A stretch of DNA of 10,812 nt from Thermoleophilaceae bacterium (GTDB lineage: Bacteria; Actinomycetota; Thermoleophilia; Solirubrobacterales; Thermoleophilaceae). The stretch covers positions 1 to 10,812 of the forward strand of contig JACCSF010000245.1 in the NCBI GenBank assembly GCA_013813135.1. The letters run 5' to 3'. A program made the position numbers and the translations under genes. The notes beneath the pieces are model-generated. The model saw only the letters and a program-made list of their open reading frames with translations. It was not told the origin of the DNA and made no database searches. Shown here in pieces: positions 1 through 6,750 of this stretch (its first letter is position 1; each line of letters begins with the position of its first letter).

Positions 1-386
1 CCGTCGAGCTGGCCGAGCGCCGCAGCGCAGACCTCGAGCGCGGCTTCACTGCCCACGGCCCGCACCGCGACGAGCTCGGCCTGCAGCTCGATGGGGCGTC
101 GCTGCGGGCGTATGGCTCGCAGGGTCAGCAGCGCACCGCGCTGCTCGCGCTCCTGTTTGCGGAGCGGGAGCTGCTCGCGACCCGCCGCGGGCGCCCGCCA
201 CTGATGCTGCTCGACGACGTCATGTCCGAGCTCGACTCCGAGCGGCGCGGGCTGCTCGCCGAGCTGCTGCGCTCCGGCGGCCAGGCGATCGTCACCGCGA
301 CGGAGGCGGAGCACGTGCCGGGAGTGGACGACGGCGAGCTGATCCGGGTCGCAGGTGGAGCCGTGCTCGGGCCGGTGGCGGCATGA
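1..386 (+). CDS. recF: RecF recombination/replication repair ATPase, C-terminal part (5' end outside window)
   Basis: RecF is an SMC-like ABC ATPase that binds gapped DNA and, with RecO and RecR, loads RecA at stalled forks. Only the last 127 codons are visible, read from base 3. They hold the family's C-terminal ATPase half: a GPHRDEL segment (visible residues 19–25), an ABC signature-like GSQGQQRT (38–45), and a Walker B plus D-loop, LMLLDDVMSELD (67–78), with the acidic pair at 71–72. The position just ahead of a DUF721 gene and gyrB is the standard actinobacterial order dnaN–recF–dciA–gyrB–gyrA. The C-terminus after Walker B is of ordinary length, so the gene looks intact at this end. The stop TGA lies 46 nt before the next gene. 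Confidence 0.95.
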   Translation, partial: VELAERRSADLERGFTAHGPHRDELGLQLDGASLRAYGSQGQQRTALLALLFAERELLATRRGRPPLMLLDDVMSELDSERRGLLAELLRSGGQAIVTATEAEHVPGVDDGELIRVAGGAVLGPVAA

Positions 387-432
387 GCCGGGCCACGGGC
401 CCGGGGCCTACCACGACAGGCGCGCCTCGGCG

Positions 433-756
433 ATGAGCAGGCGCCTCGCCCCGCGCCCACTTGCCGCTGCGCTCGCAGCGGCCGTTGGCGACGCACGCCC
501 CGCCGGCCTGCTCGCCGCGGTTCAGTCCGCTTGGCCCCCGGTCGCGGGACCGGCCCTGGCAGCTGCCGCGGGACCGGCTTCGGAGCAGTCCGGGATCGTC
601 ACCGTCGCGTGTGAATCGGGAGCCTGGGCACAAGAGCTCCAGCTGCTCGCCCCAGACCTCACCGCCCGTCTCAACGCGCATTTCGAAGGGGTCGGCGAGG
701 CGGGTCGGGTGGAACGCCTGCGCTTTGTCGTTGGTTCGGGGCCGAACCGTGCCTGA
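433..756 (+). CDS. dciA: DciA-like DUF721 protein (candidate replicative helicase operator)
   Basis: This is a 107-residue protein of the DUF721/DciA family. DciA proteins are the ancestral bacterial partners of the replicative helicase DnaB, and in actinobacteria the gene lies between recF and gyrB, as here. Family features that can be seen are the W-x2-VAG motif near residues 34–39, the core strand-helix segment GIVTVACESGAWAQELQ (54–70) leading into LLAPDLTARLN (71–81), and a final strand VERLRFVVG (93–101). The ATG at 433 is chosen because the open frame upstream (to 355) overlaps recF and encodes nothing family-like, and no other start codon occurs in between. An ATG overlapping the recF stop (383) is in another frame and closes after 17 codons. 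No convincing ribosome binding site precedes 433. The Ala-rich N-terminus (9–30) is probably a helix. The DUF721 family call is firm; the helicase role is inferred from characterised homologues. Confidence 0.85.
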   Translation: MSRRLAPRPLAAALAAAVGDARPAGLLAAVQSAWPPVAGPALAAAAGPASEQSGIVTVACESGAWAQELQLLAPDLTARLNAHFEGVGEAGRVERLRFVVGSGPNRA

Positions 757-828
757 GACCGTCGCCCAGGCGCTGACAGCGTAGTCACTCAGAAGTCGCT
801 GTTTTGTCACGATTAGCGGGGATTTTGT

Positions 829-870
829 AGCTCTCCGAGCTGTCCGATCAAGGGGGTAGCCTGCTACTAT
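829..870 (+). promoter_or_regulatory. Candidate gyrBA promoter with upstream inverted repeat
   Basis: The 228 nt between dciA and gyrB is the obvious place for the gyrase promoter and is AT-richer than its surroundings. The best -10 hexamer is TACTAT at 865–870. The -35 is poor (CTGTCC at 840–845, 19 nt spacing), which is common for actinobacterial promoters. An inverted repeat, AGCTC-TCC-GAGCT (829–841), ends just at the -35 and could be an operator or a short hairpin. A start near 877 would give a leader of about 108 nt before the gyrB start. Gyrase promoters are often supercoiling-sensitive, but nothing in the sequence proves that here. Confidence 0.35.
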
Positions 871-972
871 TGGGAGCGGTCTTATGTAGCGCCCCGGTCC
901 GTGCGCGAGGAGCCGCGGAGTCGGGGTTTTTCGCGGTGTGCGGGGGTTTCTCGCAAGTGGCCGTGCGACGAC

Positions 973-980
973 GGAAGGGA
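973..980 (+). promoter_or_regulatory. gyrB ribosome binding site deciding a TTG start
   Basis: GGAAGGGA lies 4 nt before TTG 985 (6 nt if only GGAAGG is counted). It is the only good Shine-Dalgarno sequence near the 5' end of gyrB and supports TTG 985 over the in-frame GTG at 901, whose extra 28 residues look like untranslated leader and have no ribosome site. Confidence 0.7.
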
Positions 981-984
981 CGGC

Positions 985-3438
985 TTGGCAGACAAGGCTG
1001 AGAAGGGCGGGAACGCCCCGAAGAAGAGCGGCAAGAAGCAGCAGAACGGGAGCTACGACGCGCAGAACATCACCGTCCTGGAGGGTCTTGAGGCCGTTCG
1101 CAAGCGTCCGGGCATGTACATCGGCTCGACGGGAGCTCGCGGCCTCCATCACCTGATCTACGAGGTCGTGGACAACGCTGTCGATGAGGCGCTCGCCGGT
1201 GAGGCCGACCAGGTCGAGATCGTGATCCACCCGGACAACTCGGTCCTGGTGACCGACAACGGGCGCGGCATCCCGGTCGACACGATGGAGAAGGAGCAGC
1301 GGCCCGCCGCCGAGGTCGTGCTGACGGTGCTGCACGCCGGCGGCAAGTTCGGCGAGGGTGGCGGATACAAGGTGTCAGGCGGACTCCACGGGGTCGGTGT
1401 GTCCGTGGTGAACGCCCTGTCGGAGTGGCTGCACCTGACGGTGTGGCGCGGTGGATACGAGTACACGCAGTCGTACGAGCGCGGCACCCCCACCACCGAG
1501 CTGACGCAGGGCGCCAAGACCGACCGGCGCGGCACCAGCATCACCTTCCTGCCCGACCTCGAGATCTTCGAGACGATCGAGTACGACCGTACGGTGCTCG
1601 AGCAGCGCTTCCGGGAGATGGCCTTTTTGACGAAGGGTCTCAAGATCGACTTCACGGACGAGCGCGGCGAGCGCTTCAAGACGAGCTTCAAGTACGACGG
1701 CGGCATCGTCGACTTCGTCAAGTACCTGCACAGTCAGGGCACTCGCGAGCCGCTCCACCCGACCGTCGTCTACATCGAGGACTCGAAGGAGATCGGCGAG
1801 GTCGAGGTCGCGCTCCAATGGAACAACTCCTACCAGGAGGCGCTCCTCTCGTTCGCCAACAACATCAACACGCACGAGGGCGGCACGCACCTGTCCGGGT
1901 TCCGCTCGGCGCTCACCGGCACGATCAACAGGTACGCGCGCCAGGCCGGGGAGCTCAAGGAGAAGGATCCCAACCTCCAAGGGGAGGACGTGCGCGAGGG
2001 TCTCACCGCGATCATCTCGGTGAAGATCCGCGAGCCCCAGTTCGAGGGCCAGACCAAGACCAAGCTCGGCAACCCGCCGGTCGAGGGCTTTGTACAGGCG
2101 GCCGTCAACAAGGGCCTGGCGGAATTCCTCGAGGAGAATCCGGGCGAGGCGCGCGTGATGATCCGCAAGGCTGTCGACGCCGCCCGAGCCCGTGACGCCG
2201 CGCGCAAGGCACGCGACCTGACGCGGCGCAAGTCGGCGCTGGAGAACTCCACGCTGCCGGGCAAGCTCGCCGACTGCTCGGTGCGCGATCCGGCGCTGGC
2301 CGAGATATTCATCGTGGAGGGCGACTCCGCCGGCGGCTCCGCCAAGCAGGGGCGCGACCGCAACACCCAGGCGATCCTGCCCCTGCGCGGGAAGATCATC
2401 AACGTCGAGAAGAACCGCATCGACAAGGTGCTCTCCAACAAGGAGATCCAGGCGCTGATCACCGCCATCGGCACCGGCATCCGCGAGGAGTTCGACATCG
2501 AGAAGGCTCGCTACCACAAGGTGATCGTGATGACCGACGCCGACGTGGACGGTGCTCACATCCGCACGCTGGTGCTGACCTTCCTCTACCGCGAGATGGC
2601 CGACCTGATCGACGCGGGCTATGTGTACATCGCCAAGCCACCGCTCTACAAGATCAAGTCGGGCAAGCAGGACGTCTACATCGAGAAGGAGTCGGAGCTC
2701 GAGGAGGTCCTCCTGCGCGACAAGCTCGAGAAGATGGAGGTCACGGATCGCGAGGGCAAGGCGTTCAGCCTGACCCACGCCCGCTGGCAGAAGTACGGAC
2801 GCCTGCTCAAGCAGTACGAGGGCTGGGCCGCGGCGCTGCGCGCCGAGTGGGGCCACGACCCGATCCAGTTCCTGGAGGAGTCCACGCTGCTCGACGAGGG
2901 CGCGACCGACCCGGAGGCTGTGATCGCCCTGCTCAAGGGCGACGATCCCGAGGGCGAGCCCTATGAGACGTCGCTCATAGGCGATGACGCGCAGGAGGTC
3001 GTCGCGATGGTGATCGAGCGCAAGACCGGCACTGCCAAGACCTACAGGCTCGCCCGGGCGCTGTTCTCGACGCCCGAGTACACCGGCTTCGTGAAGATCC
3101 ACAAGGAGCTCGACGCGCTCGCCGGCTTCCCGCCGTTCCACGTCGTGCTCGGCAAGAAGGACGGCGACGCCTTGTCCTTCGAGGAGCTGCGCACGAAGCT
3201 GATCGAGATCTGCCGCGACGGTGTGCCGCTCCAGCGCTTCAAGGGCCTCGGAGAGATGAACGCCGACCAGCTCTTCGAGACCACCATGGACCCGGAGACC
3301 CGCACGCTCCAGCTCGTTACGGTCGACGACGCGAGCGCCGCGGACCAGGTCTTCTCGATGCTCATGGGCGACGCCGTCGAGCCGCGCCGGGAGTTCATCG
3401 AGGCACACGCACGTGAGGTCACCAACCTGGATGTGTAG
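985..3438 (+). CDS. gyrB: DNA gyrase subunit B (817 aa, with long TOPRIM-domain insert)
   Basis: This is the ATPase subunit of DNA gyrase, which introduces negative supercoils as a GyrA2GyrB2 complex. The GHKL ATPase is complete: Asn64 in the VVDNAVDEA motif, DNGRGIP (91–97, Asp91 for adenine binding), GGLHGVG (132–138), and the transducer lysine motif QTKTKLG (356–362). The TOPRIM domain has EGDSAG (445–450, catalytic Glu) and the metal-binding aspartates of DADVDG (518–523). QRFKGLGEMN (750–759) and the MGDAVEPRR C-terminal tail follow. Between about residues 566 and 742 lies an insert of ~170 residues of the kind known from E. coli GyrB, which is why the protein is 817 aa and not the ~650–700 usual for actinobacteria. 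Residues 2–23 form a Lys/Gly-rich, probably disordered N-terminus. The start is TTG 985, preceded by a good ribosome site. gyrA follows after 2 nt. The identity as gyrase, not topoisomerase IV, rests on the gyrA partner and the context. Confidence 0.97.
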   Translation: MADKAEKGGNAPKKSGKKQQNGSYDAQNITVLEGLEAVRKRPGMYIGSTGARGLHHLIYEVVDNAVDEALAGEADQVEIVIHPDNSVLVTDNGRGIPVDTMEKEQRPAAEVVLTVLHAGGKFGEGGGYKVSGGLHGVGVSVVNALSEWLHLTVWRGGYEYTQSYERGTPTTELTQGAKTDRRGTSITFLPDLEIFETIEYDRTVLEQRFREMAFLTKGLKIDFTDERGERFKTSFKYDGGIVDFVKYLHSQGTREPLHPTVVYIEDSKEIGEVEVALQWNNSYQEALLSFANNINTHEGGTHLSGFRSALTGTINRYARQAGELKEKDPNLQGEDVREGLTAIISVKIREPQFEGQTKTKLGNPPVEGFVQAAVNKGLAEFLEENPGEARVMIRKAVDAARARDAARKARDLTRRKSALENSTLPGKLADCSVRDPALAEIFIVEGDSAGGSAKQGRDRNTQAILPLRGKIINVEKNRIDKVLSNKEIQALITAIGTGIREEFDIEKARYHKVIVMTDADVDGAHIRTLVLTFLYREMADLIDAGYVYIAKPPLYKIKSGKQDVYIEKESELEEVLLRDKLEKMEVTDREGKAFSLTHARWQKYGRLLKQYEGWAAALRAEWGHDPIQFLEESTLLDEGATDPEAVIALLKGDDPEGEPYETSLIGDDAQEVVAMVIERKTGTAKTYRLARALFSTPEYTGFVKIHKELDALAGFPPFHVVLGKKDGDALSFEELRTKLIEICRDGVPLQRFKGLGEMNADQLFETTMDPETRTLQLVTVDDASAADQVFSMLMGDAVEPRREFIEAHAREVTNLDV

Positions 3439-3440
3439 CC

Positions 3441-6005
3441 ATGTCGATTGATCAGCTGACCGGAGGAAACATCGAGCCGCGCGGGCTCGAGGCGGAGATG
3501 CGCTCCTCCTACCTCGATTACGCGATGAGCGTGATCGTGGGGCGCGCGCTACCCGACGTGCGCGACGGACTCAAGCCGGTGCACCGGCGGGTGCTCTACT
3601 CGATGTACGAGTCGGGCCTCCAGCCGAATCGCCCGCACCGCAAGTGCGCGAACGTGGTCGGCGGCGTGATGGGGAACTACCACCCGCACGGCGACTCCGC
3701 GATCTACGACACGCTCGTTCGCATGGGCCAGAACTTCGCCATGCGTTACCCGCTGATCGATCCGCAGGGCAACTTCGGGTCGATCGACAACGACTCGCCG
3801 GCGGCGATGCGCTACACCGAGGCCCGCCTCTCGCGGCTCGCCACGGAGATGCTCCGCGACATCGACGCGGACACCGTCGAGTTCCGGCCCAACTACGACG
3901 AGTCGCGGCAGGAGCCGCTCGTCCTGCCGGCGCGCTTCCCGAACCTGCTGGTCAACGGCTCATCCGGCATCGCGGTCGGCATGGCCACCAACATCCCTCC
4001 GCACAACCTGCGCGAGGCGATCGACGCCGTGGTGGCCTACGTCGACAACCCGGCGATCGACGTGAAGGGCCTGATGCGCCACATCAAGGGCCCGGACTTC
4101 CCGACGGCCGGCATCATCGTCGGGCACGGCGGCATCCGCGACGCGTACGAGACCGGCCGCGGCCGCGTCGTCGTCAGGGGCCGGGCGCACATCGAGCCGC
4201 TGCGTCAGGGCAAGGAGGCGATCATCGTCACCGAGATGCCCTACCAGGTCTACAAGGGCGACGGCCGCGGGGACGGCAGCGGCTTGATGCAGAAGATCGT
4301 GGAGCAGGTGCAGAACGGCCGGCTCAAGGAGATCTCCGACCTCCGTGACGAGTCAGACAAGAGCGGCATCCGGCTCGTGATCGAGCTGAAGCGCGACGCG
4401 ATCCCGAAGGTAGTCCTCAACAAGCTCTACAAGCACACCCAGCTGCAGACGACCTTCGGCGTGAACATGGTCGCCCTGGTCGACGGGGTGCCGCGCACCC
4501 TGGGCCTCCTGCCGATAGTGCGCAACTACGTCGACCACCAGCGTGACGTGATCGTGCGGAGGACGAAGTACGAGCTGAGCCAGCGCGAGGCCCGGCTCCA
4601 CATCCTCGAGGGCCTGCTGATCGCGATCGCGAACATCGACGAGGTGATCGAGCTGATCCGCGGCTCGCGCGACCCCGACACGGCGCGCGACGGCCTGATC
4701 GAGCGCTTCGAGCTGTCTCGCCTCCAGGCGCAGGCGATCCTCGACCTCCGCCTCCAGCGCCTCACCGCCCTGCAGACGGACGAGATCAAGACCGAGCACG
4801 CCGACGTCGTCGAGCGCATCAAGTGGCTGCGCGACATCCTCGGCGACGAGGCCAAGGTCATGGGCCTGATCCGCGACGAGCTGCTCGAGATCAGGGACAG
4901 CTACGGCGACGACCGGCGCACCGAGATCACGCACTCCGAGGACGAGATCGACATCGAGGACCTGATCGCCGACCAGCAGATGGTCATCGCGATCACCCAC
5001 TCCGGCTACATCAAGACGCTGCCACTGGCGACCTACCGCCAGCAGAAGCGCGGCGGCATCGGCGTGACCGGGATGGACATGAAGGACGAGGACTACATCG
5101 AGCACCTCTTCGTGAGCTCGACGCACGACTATCTCCTCTTCTTCACGAACCGCGGCAAGGTCTACCGCCAGAAGGTCTACGAGCTGCCGGAGGCCTCACG
5201 GACGGCGAAGGGTCGCGCCCTCGTGAACCTGCTGCCGTTGCGCGAGGGCGAGCGGGTGCAGTCGGTCCAGGCCACGCGCGATTTCACCGAGGGCAAGTAC
5301 CTCGTGTTCGCGACTCGCAAGGGCCAGATCAAGAAGACCGAGTTCCTGGCCTACAACACGCCCATCAAGGCCGACGGGATCATCGCGATCAGGATCCGCG
5401 ACGACGACGAGCTCGTGCAGGTGCGGCGCACCAGCGGTGCCGACGACATCATCATGGTGTCGCGCTCGGGCCAGGCGGCGCGCTTCAACGAGGATCAGGT
5501 GCGCCCGATGGGCCGCGACACCGGCGGCGTGCGTGGCATGAACGTCAGCCGTGGCGATAACCGCGTGCTCGCCATGGACGTCATTCGCCCCGACATGGAG
5601 CTGCTGGTGGTCACCGAGAACGGCTACGGCAAACGCACCGCGATCGAGGAGTACCCGGTCAAGGGCCGTGGCTCGATGGGCGTCAAGACGATCGGGCTGA
5701 CCGAGAGGAAGGGCGGCCTGGCCGGCGCGCGGATCGTGCGCGAGCACCATGACCTCGTGTTCATCTCGCAGAGCGGGATGGTGCAGCGGACGAGCGTGAA
5801 GGGCATCTCGAAGCAGGGCCGCCCGGCCCAGGGCGTGCGGGTGATGAACCTGCGCGAGGACGACGTTGTCAGCGCGGTGGCGCTGGTGATGGAGACGTCG
5901 GCCGACACGGCGGCGCCGGTGCAGGACGACCTGCCGCCCATCGAGGGGTTCGAGGCGCCCGACCCAGAGGCGCCCGACTCGGAAGCGCCCGACTCCGACG
6001 AGTAG
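3441..6005 (+). CDS. gyrA: DNA gyrase subunit A (854 aa)
   Basis: This is the DNA cleavage-religation and DNA-wrapping subunit of gyrase. The winged-helix domain has the catalytic Tyr125 (AAMRYTEARL) with Arg124. The quinolone region is HPHGDSAIYD (81–90) with Ser86 and Asp90, equivalent to E. coli Ser83 and Asp87, so a fluoroquinolone-sensitive type is expected. The tower and coiled-coil gate are followed by a six-bladed C-terminal β-pinwheel (roughly 530–830). Unusual points: a Gly/Asp/Arg insert at 273–281 after the YQVYK motif, a degenerate GyrA box QKRGGIG (535–541) whose final basic residue is Ile, and an acidic tail from about 828 that ends in three EAPD repeats. The ATG lies 2 nt after the gyrB stop without a strong ribosome site, which suggests translational coupling. 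An acidic tail is known in E. coli GyrA to tune DNA wrapping; the same role here is inferred. Confidence 0.97.
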   Translation: MSIDQLTGGNIEPRGLEAEMRSSYLDYAMSVIVGRALPDVRDGLKPVHRRVLYSMYESGLQPNRPHRKCANVVGGVMGNYHPHGDSAIYDTLVRMGQNFAMRYPLIDPQGNFGSIDNDSPAAMRYTEARLSRLATEMLRDIDADTVEFRPNYDESRQEPLVLPARFPNLLVNGSSGIAVGMATNIPPHNLREAIDAVVAYVDNPAIDVKGLMRHIKGPDFPTAGIIVGHGGIRDAYETGRGRVVVRGRAHIEPLRQGKEAIIVTEMPYQVYKGDGRGDGSGLMQKIVEQVQNGRLKEISDLRDESDKSGIRLVIELKRDAIPKVVLNKLYKHTQLQTTFGVNMVALVDGVPRTLGLLPIVRNYVDHQRDVIVRRTKYELSQREARLHILEGLLIAIANIDEVIELIRGSRDPDTARDGLIERFELSRLQAQAILDLRLQRLTALQTDEIKTEHADVVERIKWLRDILGDEAKVMGLIRDELLEIRDSYGDDRRTEITHSEDEIDIEDLIADQQMVIAITHSGYIKTLPLATYRQQKRGGIGVTGMDMKDEDYIEHLFVSSTHDYLLFFTNRGKVYRQKVYELPEASRTAKGRALVNLLPLREGERVQSVQATRDFTEGKYLVFATRKGQIKKTEFLAYNTPIKADGIIAIRIRDDDELVQVRRTSGADDIIMVSRSGQAARFNEDQVRPMGRDTGGVRGMNVSRGDNRVLAMDVIRPDMELLVVTENGYGKRTAIEEYPVKGRGSMGVKTIGLTERKGGLAGARIVREHHDLVFISQSGMVQRTSVKGISKQGRPAQGVRVMNLREDDVVSAVALVMETSADTAAPVQDDLPPIEGFEAPDPEAPDSEAPDSDE
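5952..5996 (+). repeat. Three 15-bp tandem repeats coding the acidic GyrA tail
   Basis: Three in-frame 15-bp units (5952–5966, 5967–5981, 5982–5996) encode EAPDP, EAPDS and EAPDS. The first two units differ at two bases in the last codon; the third adds a GAG to GAA change. The repeat extends the acidic C-terminus of GyrA and could vary in copy number between strains by slippage. Confidence 0.8.
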
Positions 6006-6006
6006 T

Positions 6007-6042
6007 CGCCCGCGTTGCCGAACCGTCGCCTGACGGCGGGCG
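6007..6042 (+). terminator. Possible gyrBA terminator hairpin
   Basis: Immediately after the gyrA stop, CGCCCGC (6007–6013) is complementary to GCGGGCG (6036–6042). Inside it CCGTC (6023–6027) can pair with GACGG (6032–6036), sharing one base with the outer stem. A pyrimidine-rich but not T-only stretch follows (6045–6060). Position and pairing suit a terminator; the missing T-run keeps confidence low. Confidence 0.4.
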
Positions 6043-6068
6043 CGTCTGCTTCAATTCGTCGTACCAGG

Positions 6069-6083
6069 GAAAGGAGGTGGTCC
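6069..6083 (+). promoter_or_regulatory. Extended Shine-Dalgarno sequence (15-nt match to 16S rRNA 3' end)
   Basis: GAAAGGAGGTGGTCC can pair without interruption with the usual actinobacterial 16S rRNA 3' tail (GGAUCACCUCCUUUC), using one G:U pair. Normal ribosome sites pair over 4–7 nt. The core GGAGG (6073–6077) ends 11 nt before the TTG at 6089. The actual 16S tail of this organism is not in the window and is assumed to be the conserved one. Confidence 0.6.
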
Positions 6084-6088
6084 GAGCT

Positions 6089-6133
6089 TTGAGTGACAGT
6101 TTTCTTGGGACCCTGGAGGTGTCCGGCCGCTAA
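6089..6133 (+). CDS. Putative 14-residue peptide behind an extended ribosome site
   Basis: The TTG at 6089 opens a 14-codon frame ending at TAA 6131–6133, with the predicted peptide MSDSFLGTLEVSGR (TTG read as Met). It lies 11 nt after the core of the very long Shine-Dalgarno block. No domain, signal sequence or membrane segment is possible at this length, and the peptide shows no run of one amino acid as in classical attenuator leaders. Its stop codon lies inside the predicted helix 6127–6132/6153–6158, so translation would disrupt that stem. An alternative is GTG 6093, which opens a 20-codon frame to TAG 6153–6155. It could also be untranslated. No function can be assigned. Confidence 0.35.
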   Translation: MSDSFLGTLEVSGR

Positions 6134-6247
6134 ATCGGTGCTGGGCCCCGTCTAGCGGAGTCCAACCCGAGACACCGTCGGCAGAGAGGGCCGGGAGTGG
6201 TCCCTCTGGTCGCAGTACTCGATGCCGACCCCGTCCAGCAGCATTTG

Positions 6248-6275
6248 CGAGGGGCGTCCTGCGGGGCGCCCCTCG
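6248..6275 (+). terminator. Strong GC hairpin between convergent transcripts
   Basis: CGAGGGGCG (6248–6256) is perfectly complementary to CGCCCCTCG (6267–6275) with a 10-nt loop. It sits between the plus-strand gyrA/small-RNA region and the end of the minus-strand operon at 6295, where a bidirectional terminator is expected. No T-run follows on either strand, as is common in high-GC actinobacteria. Confidence 0.55.
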
Positions 6276-6294
6276 TGCTTAGCGGGGCCGGGGC

Positions 6295-6750
6295 CTAGGG
6301 GGTCGTTTCGGTGCCGGTCTCGGTGGTGTCCGTGCCGGACTCCAACTGCCGCTCCAGGGCATCGACACGGGACTGGAGATCGTCGACGTCGTCACCGACC
6401 GCATCCAGGCGGTCGGTGGCCTTGCTCGCCGCTTCCTCGACAGTCTTGAGGCGGCGGTCCAGCTTCGAGACGTCCTCGGCCGGGGCCAAGTCGTCGAGGC
6501 GGCTCTCGAGGTCGTCGAGGCGGTTCGTGAGCTGGCTCTGCACCCGGCTGATCTGGCCGCTGGCCCGCGCGCTCTGCTCCTTGCCGTCGTCGTCCCTGTT
6601 GGCGGTGACCAGCGCGATCACGGCGATCGCCGTCGCGGCGACGGCCCACACTCCGGCCACCAGCACCCAGCGGCGCAGGCCGCGGACGTCGTCTGCGGTG
6701 GCGGGCTCAGGGGGACGGCTGGGCGGGACCGAAGGCGGATCGCCCGTCAA
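6295..6750 (-). CDS. Small membrane protein with cytoplasmic Pro-rich N-terminus and coiled coil
   Basis: This 151-residue protein has no recognised family. Residues 1–20 are Pro-rich. Residues 28–50 (starting WVLVAGVW and ending IALVTA) form one hydrophobic transmembrane helix preceded by RGLRR, so the N-terminus is probably inside the cell. Residues 66–138 show heptad-like spacing with repeated RLDDLESRLDDL-type segments, predicting a coiled coil outside the membrane. The C-terminus is a Thr/Glu-rich tail (139–151). The start is TTG 6750, which overlaps the stop of the HNH gene as TTGA, so translation is probably coupled; the upstream ribosome site is weak (GGTGG). As the last gene of the minus-strand operon it may act as a structural or scaffolding membrane protein, but this cannot be read from the sequence. 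Confidence 0.78.
   Translation of the reverse strand: MTGDPPSVPPSRPPEPATADDVRGLRRWVLVAGVWAVAATAIAVIALVTANRDDDGKEQSARASGQISRVQSQLTNRLDDLESRLDDLAPAEDVSKLDRRLKTVEEAASKATDRLDAVGDDVDDLQSRVDALERQLESGTDTTETGTETTP

Larger units (their letters stand above)
6064..6275 (+). ncRNA. Candidate structured small RNA in the gyrA 3' gap
   Basis: This is a gene-free stretch with a series of complementary segments that fit one fold: GGTGTC 6118–6123 with GACACC 6171–6176; inside it CCGCTA 6127–6132 with TAGCGG 6153–6158; directly abutting it GTCGGCA 6177–6183 with TGCCGAC 6223–6229; inside that AGAGGG 6185–6190 with CCCTCT 6202–6207; and finally a 9-bp GC hairpin at 6248–6275. The 5' part holds an extended Shine-Dalgarno block and a tiny ORF (separate entries). 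CCAGGG 6064–6069 can pair with CCCTGG 6111–6116, while GGTCC 6079–6083 can pair with GGACC 6108–6112; these two exclude each other and would hide or expose the ribosome site. The next gene is convergent, so this is not an ordinary 5' leader. I do not recognise a known RNA family. Short stems arise easily in GC-rich DNA, so the fold is a hypothesis. Confidence 0.4.

Noticed and set aside
901..984. Upstream GTG 901 as the gyrB start (28 extra residues)
   Set aside because: No ribosome site at 901, non-family sequence, and a good GGAAGGGA site before TTG 985.
1375..3408. Long antisense open frame (677 codons) opposite gyrB, and similar ones opposite gyrA
   Set aside because: They mirror the real gene in GC-rich codon usage, consist of Leu/Val/Asp/Arg-rich text without motifs, and overlap a certain gene completely.
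6066..6090. Fragment of a 16S rRNA 3' end on the minus strand (GGACCACCTCCTTTC)
   Set aside because: The resemblance covers only the anti-Shine-Dalgarno part and stops there; no further 16S sequence flanks it. It is better read as a ribosome-site complement on the plus strand.
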